Positions 6,194 to 12,991 of a stretch of 21,627 nucleotides of DNA are shown here, one piece after another (the first letter of the stretch is position 1; the number at the start of each line of letters is the position of its first letter). The notes beneath the pieces are model-generated. The model saw only the letters and a list, made by a program, of their open reading frames with translations. It ran no database searches and was not told the origin of the DNA. The translations under genes were made by a program, and so were the position numbers. The DNA comes from CAZEVY01 sp964515555 (GTDB taxonomy: Bacteria; Acidobacteriota; Terriglobia; Bryobacterales; Bryobacteraceae), in contig CAZEVY010000092.1 in NCBI GenBank assembly GCA_964515555.1, positions 1 to 21,627 on the forward strand. Direction: 5' to 3'.

Positions 6194-7195
6194 ATGGCGC
6201 GCCTCTCCCTCGGACTGCTCCTCATCGCCGCCATCTCCGCCCTTCTCCTCTTCTCCGACCTCGACCGCCGCCGCGGCGCCTCCACGGGCCGCAAGATCTG
6301 GAAACTGCGCTTCGTCCAGATGACCAACATCGCCGACGTCGAGGAGTCCGAGGCCGGCGTCCGCGATGCGCTCAAGGAATCTGGACTGGTCGAAGGCAAG
6401 GACTACAACATCCGGGTTGCCAACGCGCAGGGCGATATGTCGAATCTGCCGGGCCTCATCGACAGCGCCATAACCGACGGCGCCGACATCCTCGTCACCT
6501 TCTCGTCGCCGACGCTGCAAGCCGCCGTTCAGCGCGCGGGCCGCACGCCGGTGGTCTTCAACTTCGTCGCCAGCCCGTTCGCGGCCGGCGCCGGCAAGAA
6601 CGACCGCGAGCACCTGCCCAACATCACCGGCGTCTATCTTTCCGTCGACTACGACTACATGTTGCGGCTGGTGCGCCTCCTCCTGCCGCGCGTCCGGGCG
6701 GTGGGGACGCTGTTCTCGCCCGGCGAAATCAACTCGGCCATACTCCATGCGCGCCTCGTCGAAGCGGCCAAGCGCGCCGGTCTCCGGCTGGAGTCGATGG
6801 CCGCCAACACCAGCGTCGAGGTCAACGATGCCGCCCTGGCGCTTGCCGGCCGCGACATCGACGCCATCGTCCAGATTCCCGGCAACCTTACCGCGGTCGC
6901 CTTCGGCGGTATCGCCCGCGCCGCGCGGCAAAACAAATTGCCCGTGTTCTGTTTCCAGACGAACCAGGTCCGCGAGGGCGCCCTGCTGGCCGCCGCCGCC
7001 GATTATCACGGGCAGGGGAAGATGGCGGGCGACATCGTCGTGAAGATCGTGCGCGGCCAGGCCGACACGCGCATCCCGTTTCAGATGTACACATCATCGC
7101 GCCGGCTCCTGCTGAACCGTCAGGCCGCGCGGGAGCTCGGCATCGAGTTCCCCGCCGACCTCGTGAAAGAGGCCGCGGAGGTCGTCGGGCGCTGA
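6194..7195 (+). CDS. ABC transporter substrate-binding protein (TrpX / COG2984 type)
   Basis: A 333-residue extracytoplasmic binding protein of the ABC_sub_bind family. An N-terminal hydrophobic segment (about 5-21, LSLGLLLIAAISALLLF) acts as signal or membrane anchor. There is no lipobox cysteine, so it is not a lipoprotein. The body has two periplasmic-binding lobes: IWKLRFVQMTNIADVEESEAG, SGLVEGKDYNIRVANAQGDM, ILVTFSSPTLQAAVQ and TPVVFNFVASP in the first, and VRAVGTLFSPGEINS, IDAIVQIPGN and KLPVFCFQTNQVREGAL in the second. Relatives include the TrpX protein proposed to bind tryptophan or tyrosine. The ligand here cannot be read from sequence. It heads a four-gene operon, and the next start is 1 base after its TGA. 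Confidence 0.85.
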   Translation: MARLSLGLLLIAAISALLLFSDLDRRRGASTGRKIWKLRFVQMTNIADVEESEAGVRDALKESGLVEGKDYNIRVANAQGDMSNLPGLIDSAITDGADILVTFSSPTLQAAVQRAGRTPVVFNFVASPFAAGAGKNDREHLPNITGVYLSVDYDYMLRLVRLLLPRVRAVGTLFSPGEINSAILHARLVEAAKRAGLRLESMAANTSVEVNDAALALAGRDIDAIVQIPGNLTAVAFGGIARAARQNKLPVFCFQTNQVREGALLAAAADYHGQGKMAGDIVVKIVRGQADTRIPFQMYTSSRRLLLNRQAARELGIEFPADLVKEAAEVVGR

Positions 7196-7196
7196 C

Positions 7197-8411
7197 ATGG
7201 AAGCGGCGCGATCGCAGATCGGCGGCGGCCTGGGCCTCGCCATCGCCGGCCGTCTCGACGGCACCGGCTCCAACGATCTCCGCGATCTTCTCGAAGAGTC
7301 GCTCCGCGCCGGCCATCGCGAGCTCTTCCTCGACCTTTCCGAAGTGGCGTACCTCAGCTCCGCCGGCATCGGCGTCATCGTGCAGTACTACAAGCGGCTG
7401 CGCGAGCTCAACGGCGACCTCCGGATCTTCCAGGCCTCGCAGCGCGTCATCGAAGTGCTCGATCTCACCGGACTCGGCAAGCTCCTGGTGCGCCCGCTCG
7501 ATCCCGCCGCGGCGCCCGGCGCCCTGGCCTGCACGCGAGTGGAGCGCGATGGAGTCGCCGTCGAATCCTGCGTCGACTTCCCCAGCGCCATGGTCACCGC
7601 GCACCTGGCCGGCAACGCCGCGCACCTGCTCGATCCGCCGCCGGACTGGATGCCCGTCCACTTCGACTGCGCGCCCGACACCATGGCCGTGGGCCTCGGC
7701 GTTCTCGGCGAGGAGACCGACGAGGCGCGCGTCGGGATCGGCGAGTTTCTCGCCGCCGCCGGATGCGCGCTGCACCAGCCGACCGCCGGCCACGGAGCGT
7801 CCGACTACATGGCGGCCGAAGGCGCGTTCGTCCCGCGCATTTCGGCGATCTCGGCGCTGGTCTGCCGCGGAAAGTTCGCTCGCTCCGCGCGCTTCGAGCC
7901 ATCGGATTCGGGCGGACCGGTGAGTCTCACGGCGCTGACGGCGATCTGCCGGGACCTGGCCGAATCCAACGCTGTCGCCATGGTGATTCTCGCCGAGTCG
8001 GCGGGACTGGTCGGCGCCGCGCTGCGGCGGTCGCCTCTGGTGGGCGAGGGCGCGCTGACCTTCCGGCATCCGGACGTACGCTCGTGGCTTTCCTTCACCG
8101 CCGAGAGCGCCTTCACCGAGTCGACGGTGTTGATCGCCGGCGTGGCCGCGGCGGCGGCCCCGTCGCACCTGAGCTCCGCCATGCGGCCGATGGGCGGTCT
8201 CTGGGGTCATTTCCATGCGGCTGCGTTTTCCTATCGCCCGCTGCCGAAGGGGATGTTGAGCCTCGCCGAAACTTCGCGTCACCTGGTGCAGACGCAGCGG
8301 CTCGACGCCGTCCTGCACCTCCTCGCCGACGACCGGGCTGGCGCGCGGCGCGAGAGCGAGTTCCGGCGCGGGATGTGCTGGTTCGGTCCGGTGGTGGAGG
8401 CCGCGAAATGA
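7197..8411 (+). CDS. STAS-domain protein with an unrecognised C-terminal region
   Basis: A 404-residue soluble protein. Residues 1-100 form a STAS (anti-anti-sigma factor-like) domain with FLDLSEVAYLSSAGIGVIVQYYKRLREL. S55 lines up with the phosphorylated Ser58 of SpoIIAA (SSAGIGVI against DSSGLGVI). Residues from about 105 to 404 match no family I know. They contain two blocks that look alike in layout, with GVLGEETDEARVGIGEFLA and CRGKFARSARFEPSDSGGPV, and a C-terminal stretch with GHFHAAAFSYRPLPKGM. No membrane segments are evident. It sits between binding protein and permease, with a 1-base gap upstream and an ATGA overlap downstream, so it should be made with the importer. A phospho-switch controlling transport or sensing the transported ligand is plausible but inferred. 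Confidence 0.75.
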   Translation: MEAARSQIGGGLGLAIAGRLDGTGSNDLRDLLEESLRAGHRELFLDLSEVAYLSSAGIGVIVQYYKRLRELNGDLRIFQASQRVIEVLDLTGLGKLLVRPLDPAAAPGALACTRVERDGVAVESCVDFPSAMVTAHLAGNAAHLLDPPPDWMPVHFDCAPDTMAVGLGVLGEETDEARVGIGEFLAAAGCALHQPTAGHGASDYMAAEGAFVPRISAISALVCRGKFARSARFEPSDSGGPVSLTALTAICRDLAESNAVAMVILAESAGLVGAALRRSPLVGEGALTFRHPDVRSWLSFTAESAFTESTVLIAGVAAAAAPSHLSSAMRPMGGLWGHFHAAAFSYRPLPKGMLSLAETSRHLVQTQRLDAVLHLLADDRAGARRESEFRRGMCWFGPVVEAAK

Positions 8412-9337
8412 CGCTACTGCTCGGCGCGCTGGCGATCGGCCTGATCCTCTCGTTGCTCGCGCTCGGCGTCTACATCGCGTTCCGCGTCTTCCAGTTCGCC
8501 GATATCACGGCCGAAGGTTCGGTCACCACCGGCGGCGCCGTGGCCGCGGCGATGCTGGTCGCCGGAATTCATCCGGTGCCCGCGAACGCGGCCGCCTTCC
8601 TCGCCGGGGCGCTGGCGGGCATGATTACGGGAATTCTCAACACGCGATTCCGAATTAACCAGTTACTCTCTGGAATTCTCGTAATGACCGCGCTGTATTC
8701 CATCAATCTGCATATTATGGGACGCAGCAACATCCCGTTGATGTTTAACACCACGCTGGTCACGCTGGCCGAACGCACCGCCGGGCGTTTCTTCTCCGGC
8801 GCGGAGGTCGATGTCGCCGGCTGGGCGGTGCCGGTGCGCGAGATCGGCGCGCTGCTGATGGCGGGCGGCGCCGCGGTGTTCGTCGCGATCGCGCTGTATC
8901 TCTTCTTCCGCACCAACATCGGCACGGCCATGCGCGCTTCCGGCGACAATCGCCAGATGATCCGCGCCCTCGGCGGCAACGACGACGCGCTCCGCGTCGC
9001 GGGACTGGCGTTGGCCAACGGTCTCTCGGCGCTGGCGGGCGCGCTGCTGACGCAATACCAGGGATTCGCCGACGTGCAGATGGGAATCGGCATGGTCGTC
9101 TGGGGGCTGGCCAGCGTGATCATCGGCGAGACTCTGGTCGGCACCAGGCAGCTCGGCTTCGCACTCGCAGGCGCGGTGATGGGGTCGGTGCTGTTCCGTT
9201 TGCTGGTGGCGGTCGCGCTGCGCTGGGGATTGAACCCCAACGACCTGAAACTGATCACGGCGCTGTTCGTCTTCGCGGCGCTGGTGTTGCCCCGGCTGAT
9301 GCAACGCGGGAAGACGCCGAGGACCGCCGATGCTTGA
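8408..9337 (+). CDS. ABC transporter permease (COG4120 type, TrpY-like)
   Basis: A 309-residue integral membrane protein with about eight hydrophobic segments, beginning MTLLLGALAIGLILSLLALGVYIAFRVF. The motif FADITAEGSVTTGGAVAA near residue 27 is typical of the branched-chain-type permeases of this uncharacterised importer group. A cytoplasmic coupling-loop region reads FFRTNIGTAMRASGDNRQMIRALGGN. It would form the membrane channel as a homodimer with the ATPase encoded next. The ATG overlaps the STAS gene stop (ATGA). Its TGA overlaps the ATPase start by 8 bases. Family-typical length. The substrate is unknown. Confidence 0.87.
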   Translation: MTLLLGALAIGLILSLLALGVYIAFRVFQFADITAEGSVTTGGAVAAAMLVAGIHPVPANAAAFLAGALAGMITGILNTRFRINQLLSGILVMTALYSINLHIMGRSNIPLMFNTTLVTLAERTAGRFFSGAEVDVAGWAVPVREIGALLMAGGAAVFVAIALYLFFRTNIGTAMRASGDNRQMIRALGGNDDALRVAGLALANGLSALAGALLTQYQGFADVQMGIGMVVWGLASVIIGETLVGTRQLGFALAGAVMGSVLFRLLVAVALRWGLNPNDLKLITALFVFAALVLPRLMQRGKTPRTADA

Positions 9338-9772
9338 GGTCCGCGGCGTCCGCCTCACCTTTCACGCGGGAACGCCGAGCGAGGTGCGCGCGCTGGCGGG
9401 AGTCGACCTGAAAGTCGAGGACGGATCGTTCGTCGTCGTCATCGGCACCAACGGGTCGGGCAAGTCCACCATGCTGAACTGCGTGGCCGGCACCACGCCG
9501 CCCGACTCCGGCGCGATTCTGCTCGGCGGCCGCGACGTGACGCGCTGGCCCGAGCACCGGCGGGCCTCGGCCATCGGCCGCGTCTTCCAGAACCCGTTCA
9601 GCGGCACCGCGCCCGAGCTTTCCATTGAGGAGAATCTCGCTCTGGCCACCAGGCGCGGACTGCGCCGAGGTCTCGGGTGGTGCCTGCACCGCGATCTTCG
9701 CGTCGAGATGGCCGAGCGCGTTCGCACGCTGCGCATGGGCTTGGAGGGACGCCTCGCGAATCCGATCGGCAC
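9330..9772 (+). CDS. ABC transporter ATP-binding protein, N-terminal half (COG1101 type, cut by gap)
   Basis: The visible 147 residues hold the first half of an ABC ATPase: A-loop region MLEVRGVRLTF, Walker A GTNGSGKST (39-47), Q-loop VFQNPFSGTAP (Q87) and the helical-domain stretch ELSIEENLALATRRGLRRG. The sequence breaks into the 100-N run right after RLANPIG, just before the expected LSGGQRQ signature, so the signature, Walker B, D-loop and H-loop are not seen. Family members have about 260 residues, so some 110 residues (over 330 bases) are missing, more than the 100 N. Nothing after the gap resembles the missing half. In the drawn frame, the 24 bases after the N run read RRAPLPAW-stop. 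Either the gap is under-sized or the gene is truly truncated next to the inverted-repeat element. Confidence 0.85.
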
Positions 9773-9872
9773 NNNNNNNNNNNNNNNNNNNNNNNNNNNN
9801 NNNNNNNNNNNNNNNNNNNNNNNNNNNNNNNNNNNNNNNNNNNNNNNNNNNNNNNNNNNNNNNNNNNNNNNN
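9773..9872. other. Assembly gap (100 N)
   Basis: Exactly 100 undefined bases, the conventional length for a scaffold gap of unknown size. It interrupts the ABC ATPase gene and lies 24 bases before a terminal inverted repeat. Confidence 0.99.
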
Positions 9873-9896
9873 CGCCGCGCGCCGCTCCCTGCTTGG

Positions 9897-9912
9897 TAGT
9901 GTCTCAGGTTCG
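9897..9912 (+). repeat. Left terminal inverted repeat
   Basis: TAGTGTCTCAGGTTCG. It matches the reverse complement of 11897-11912 in 15 of 16 positions, the first 11 without a mismatch. Confidence 0.75.
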
Positions 9913-10185
9913 TTTTGAGATTGAAGAGTCGCCTGCTCGATCGATGCGAGCCTCAGGTCCGATTGTGGGAGTCAGCGGGAGCGGCGCGGAAGTGTTTCGG
10001 CACCCGCCACTCCGGAATCTTTCGTCGATCTCATCGAAGGCCGTTTACGGCCGGCTTGTCCGAGATCGTCAAAGTGTCTGCCGTGGCTGCGGTGTACTCG
10101 CCTCTGCATCGTACGGATGCGGCCTGGCGAGGCTTGCGTTCTTGCACGACCTTGATCAAACTGGCGTTGAATACTCGAAGCAGCG

Positions 10186-10191
10186 AGGAGG
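10186..10191 (+). promoter_or_regulatory. Strong ribosome-binding site for the secreted-protein gene
   Basis: AGGAGG with a 5-base spacer to the ATG at 10197. It is a perfect Shine-Dalgarno, unlike most starts in this window, and it decides this start over the longer open frame reaching back to 9915. Confidence 0.8.
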
Positions 10192-10196
10192 TCAAG

Positions 10197-11630
10197 ATGC
10201 GTCGGTTGTTCCTGCTTGCGATCATCTGTGCGCCCGCATGGGCCTGTAGTTGTGCCGGGTATCCCTCGGCAAAAGACGCTTGGCTCGATTCTTCGCTGGT
10301 ATTCACCGGATTCGTCGACAGAACCGACCCAAAGATCACCAGCGAGCGCGGTACGTCCCGTGAACAAACCGCGTGGGTACGCGTCACTGAACCGTTTAAA
10401 GGAGTAAAGGAAGATCAGGTGCTCGAGTTGCGGGATCAGTTCAGCAGCTGCTTTGGAGGGTTTCGTGAGGGTACGGCACTTTTGTTTTATCTCTTCCCTG
10501 GCAAGAAACAAGGCACTTGGGTGGCGCCAGCCTGCCATCGCTCCCGCTCGATCAACGATGCTGCGGACGACCTGAAATTCCTACGCGGGCTTCCCGCTTC
10601 GGCTCGCGGCAATAGGGTTTCGGGCACCGTCGAATTGTGGGAGGACGATCCCGTTAAGGGATTCCACTTGAGCCGCGTGCTACTGGGAGTGCGCGTACAC
10701 GCCGTCGGCGCCTCAGGGTCGTACGAAACCGTCACCGACACGCAGGGACTCTACGAATTCCGTGACCTCTTGCCAGGCACCTACATCATCAGAATCGACT
10801 ACCCCAAGGGGACGAAACTGCGTTTCTCTATCGCGTATGGAAAGACTAGGCTTCGGCGCCTTGCGGGCGCGCGTACGGACGACGATACACAACTGGAGGT
10901 GACCGCCGAATCGGGCAACGGATTCGACTTCAACCTCGCTTCCGACACGCGGATCTCTGGTCGTGTTATCGACCCAAGTGGCCGACCGATGAAGGACGTT
11001 TGTCTTCATCTCGAACCCCTTCAGGGCAATTCTACAAATGGCTTGCGAATCTTCGATTGCACCAAGCGTGACGGTTCGTACGTACTCGACAAGATGCCAG
11101 CCGGAAGCTACCGCATCGTCGCCAATCGCTACGGACAAATGACTGCTGCTGCGCCGTTCGGACGGCTATACTATCCCGGTACGCCCGAAGTCGACAAAGC
11201 GGGTGTAATGACTGTCGCGGCAGGCGAGCACATCGAGGGAATCGACATTCATGTATCGGAACTCGCCAGCCGAATTGAACTGCGCGGCCGGCTCATCTTC
11301 AGCAACGGTGTTCCTCTGGCGAAGCACTCGCTCGACTTCCGAGGAAATGATGGCCGTTACCAGCAGTACGGCCGCACGGACGGCGACGGGAAGTTCGTGA
11401 TGCAGGTCCTCGCAGGGCGACCGGGTACACTAACGGGTGAAATTTCAATATGGCGCGACCAGGAGAATGCCTGTCCTCAATTCAACGCAACATTTAATCC
11501 CAATGGGTGGGCGGTGTTTCTGAAGTCCATGCCATATTCCGTTGCCGGCGACAAAAACCTTTCCGGCATTGAAGTTGTGTTTCCTTTCCCATCGTGTGAC
11601 GCGTGGCTCAAGAAACAAGCAGAACGGTAG
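10197..11630 (+). CDS. Secreted protein: CxC/NTR-like domain plus carboxypeptidase-regulatory-like domains
   Basis: A 477-residue exported protein. The signal peptide (MRRLFLLAIICAPAWA) ends right before CSCAG, so the mature protein would start with a CxC motif. That start and the following 115 residues (SLVFTGFVDRT, TAWVRVTEPFKGVK, LRDQFSSCFGGFREGTALLF, VAPACHRS) resemble the TIMP/netrin (NTR)-like domain. Two or three transthyretin-like carboxypeptidase-regulatory domains follow: VSGTVELWEDDP to LPGTYIIRIDYP, ISGRVIDPSGRPMKDVCLHL to MPAGSYRIVANRYG, and a diverged third (ELRGRLIFSNGVPLAKHSL). Such proteins are common in Acidobacteriota, and their role is unknown. It is the only gene inside the inverted-repeat element and is less GC-rich than its neighbours, which suggests transfer. 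Lipoprotein processing at the same cysteine is possible, but W at -2 is atypical. Confidence 0.8.
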   Translation: MRRLFLLAIICAPAWACSCAGYPSAKDAWLDSSLVFTGFVDRTDPKITSERGTSREQTAWVRVTEPFKGVKEDQVLELRDQFSSCFGGFREGTALLFYLFPGKKQGTWVAPACHRSRSINDAADDLKFLRGLPASARGNRVSGTVELWEDDPVKGFHLSRVLLGVRVHAVGASGSYETVTDTQGLYEFRDLLPGTYIIRIDYPKGTKLRFSIAYGKTRLRRLAGARTDDDTQLEVTAESGNGFDFNLASDTRISGRVIDPSGRPMKDVCLHLEPLQGNSTNGLRIFDCTKRDGSYVLDKMPAGSYRIVANRYGQMTAAAPFGRLYYPGTPEVDKAGVMTVAAGEHIEGIDIHVSELASRIELRGRLIFSNGVPLAKHSLDFRGNDGRYQQYGRTDGDGKFVMQVLAGRPGTLTGEISIWRDQENACPQFNATFNPNGWAVFLKSMPYSVAGDKNLSGIEVVFPFPSCDAWLKKQAER

Positions 11631-11773
11631 CAATTCTGATCGTCCGAAATACGTACAGTACGAAAGGCAAGAGTTTAGGAAACGGGTTCAGGAAGTAGCT
11701 CCTGCGAATCGGCACGCGCCCTAGAAGCTCGTATGGGAAGCGCCGCGCGCCCGTTGCTTTCCGCCACGAGCCT

Positions 11774-11798
11774 ACCTTGCCGCCGCAGGCGGCAAGGT
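11774..11798. repeat. Perfect 11-bp stem-loop
   Basis: ACCTTGCCGCC, loop GCA, GGCGGCAAGGT. A second hairpin follows at once (GAGGCG 11803-11808 with CGCCTC 11815-11820). They form a structured right end of the putative element and could also stop transcription from the secreted-protein gene. Confidence 0.7.
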
Positions 11799-11819
11799 CG
11801 CGGAGGCGAGGGGCCGCCT

Positions 11820-11848
11820 CAACTGTCCCAGTTGTGAGACTGGGTTTT
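11820..11848 (+). terminator. Hairpin with T-run, possible terminator
   Basis: CCCAGT (11827-11832), 6-base loop, ACTGGG (11839-11844), then TTTT. An alternative, mutually exclusive hairpin CAACTG-TCC-CAGTTG (11820-11834) overlaps it. It lies about 200 bases after the secreted-protein stop, so it is a late terminator at best, and may belong to the element end. Confidence 0.4.
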
Positions 11849-11896
11849 CAGGCTTCGAGCACTGACTGAAAGAATCAAAGTAGCCGACTACCAGAC

Positions 11897-11912
11897 CGAA
11901 GCTGAGACACTA
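11897..11912 (-). repeat. Right terminal inverted repeat
   Basis: CGAAGCTGAGACACTA, the inverted partner of 9897-9912. It ends 3 bases before the stop codon of the minus-strand esterase gene. Between 11631 and this site there is no convincing gene, only the hairpins listed separately. Confidence 0.75.
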
Positions 11913-11915
11913 GCG

Positions 11916-12923
11916 CTACTTCTTCTTCGGCTCGTGAAACGACCGTTCCACCATGTCGTGAACGTCGGTCGAGACGCCGTGGTCGCGCCACAGCCAGCGC
12001 ATCATCTCCGGGAACATGGTGCGCAGCATCTTCTGACCGTGCCGCGCGATGCCCCAGGAGTAGTTCAGCTCGTAGCCCTTTTCCGCGAGCGCCTGCTGCA
12101 AGCGGACGTTCTGGTAGAACCAGTCGCGCGTCTGGTCGTAGCTGCCGTCGGCGCGCAGCGCCCGATTGTCGTTCCGGCCGTCGATCATGTAGACGCGCAG
12201 CGGCTTCTTCTCGCTCTTGCGGACGATGTCGGCATAGGCGTGCCCGCCGCGAATATTCGTGAAGCTCCCGACGTTGCTGAGCACTTTCCGGAAATGATTC
12301 GGCCGTTCCCAGGCCACCGTGAACGCCGCGATCGCCCCGGAGCTCGACCCCCCGATGCCGTGCCGCTCCGGATCCTTCGAGATGTTGTACTCCTTGTAGA
12401 GCGCCGGCAGCAGCTCGTCGACGATGACGCGCGCGTACCTGTCGTCGAGCGTGTTGTACTCGGTGGGACGATTCGTGTCGCGGTCGCCCCAGTTGCTCAG
12501 CACCGGCTCTGGCTGGTCGGGCCGGCGCCCCGGATTGATGAACACGCCGATCATTACCGGAATCTCGCGGCGATAAATAAGGTTGTCCATGACGGCGTGC
12601 GCGCGTACGTCGCCCTCCGGGTGCATGAAGGCTTGCCCGTCGTTGTAGATCATCAGGCTGGCCGCGACCGCCGGATCGTACTGCGCGGGCACGTAGACCC
12701 AGTAGGTGTGCTGCGTGCCGGGATAGGCCTCGCTCGGCAATGTGAACGGCCCGCGGATCTCGCCCTTCGGCACGCCCTCCTGCGGCAAAGCGTCGGGCGC
12801 GAGCTGATAGTAGATGTCGGTGTTCGGCCCCTGCGCCATGGCGGGACGTCCGCCCTTCTGCTGCGCCGGCGGCGTCTGCGCGAACGCGGCGGCGGCGAGG
12901 ATCGCGGCCAGAATCGGTTTCAT
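11916..12923 (-). CDS. Secreted esterase, Fes/enterochelin-esterase-like (alpha/beta hydrolase)
   Basis: A 335-residue exported hydrolase of the esterase-D/Fes type. It has a signal peptide (MKPILAAILAAAAFAQ), a low-complexity linker and a catalytic domain with HTYWVYVPAQYDPAVAASLMIYNDGQ, VMIGVFINPG and the nucleophile elbow GIGGSSSGAIAA (S194 as the GxSxG serine). An acid residue is likely in YMIDGRNDN, and a histidine in WGIARHGQ. The family hydrolyses ester bonds of siderophores or carbohydrate esters. The substrate is not visible. The open frame extends upstream to 13007, but the ATG at 12923 sits directly before the signal peptide and 9 bases after a TGT-TATGTT extended -10, so it is preferred. 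The plus-strand frame 11934-12995 is its shadow. Confidence 0.82.
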   Translation of the reverse strand: MKPILAAILAAAAFAQTPPAQQKGGRPAMAQGPNTDIYYQLAPDALPQEGVPKGEIRGPFTLPSEAYPGTQHTYWVYVPAQYDPAVAASLMIYNDGQAFMHPEGDVRAHAVMDNLIYRREIPVMIGVFINPGRRPDQPEPVLSNWGDRDTNRPTEYNTLDDRYARVIVDELLPALYKEYNISKDPERHGIGGSSSGAIAAFTVAWERPNHFRKVLSNVGSFTNIRGGHAYADIVRKSEKKPLRVYMIDGRNDNRALRADGSYDQTRDWFYQNVRLQQALAEKGYELNYSWGIARHGQKMLRTMFPEMMRWLWRDHGVSTDVHDMVERSFHEPKKK

Positions 12924-12991
12924 GCTCCGGTCAACATAACACAGCCGAATCGATCGGCACGCTTCTCGCGACGCGTGTGCTACAAAGAGGC
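12924..12991. promoter_or_regulatory. Divergent promoters for esterase (minus) and DHS-like gene (plus)
   Basis: Minus strand: extended -10 TGT-TATGTT (12941-12933), 9 bases from the esterase ATG. Plus strand: extended -10 TGC-TACAAA (12978-12986), only 5 bases before the GTG at 12992, so the DHS-like transcript would be leaderless. Both lack an obvious -35. Motif-based only. Confidence 0.45.

Larger units (their letters stand above)
9873..10196. other. Gene-free stretch after the gap
   Basis: These 324 bases hold 24 bases of GC-rich sequence, the left inverted repeat (9897-9912), a small hairpin GGCCG-TTTA-CGGCC (10039-10052) and the ribosome-binding site of the next gene. No ORF here, on either strand, resembles a transposase or any protein I know. 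The minus-strand frame 9972-10538 is opposite the secreted-protein gene and looks like a shadow. Base composition is visibly less GC-rich than in the flanks. Confidence 0.6.
9897..11912. mobile_element. Putative non-autonomous element (inverted-repeat-bounded, passenger gene, no transposase)
   Basis: A 2016-bp block starts with TAGTGTCTCAGGTTCG and ends with CGAAGCTGAGACACTA, inverted copies matching 15 of 16. Both ends finish in TA, as expected if TA is the duplicated target of an IS630/Tc1-mariner-type transposase. Inside are a single gene for a secreted protein and a hairpin-rich right end. No transposase is present. The block is less GC-rich than its surroundings, with many third positions A or T. 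Its right end lies 3 bases from the esterase stop codon, and its left end 24 bases from the assembly gap. This is inference from structure: no second copy can be seen in the window. Confidence 0.5.

Noticed and set aside
6082..7923. 613-residue plus-strand frame overlapping the binding-protein and STAS genes
   Set aside because: Arg/Pro/Ser-rich out-of-frame translation of two well-supported genes.
9972..10538. Minus-strand frame as a possible transposase of the inverted-repeat element
   Set aside because: No DDE/HUH motif or helix-turn-helix, and it lies opposite the N-terminus of the secreted-protein gene.
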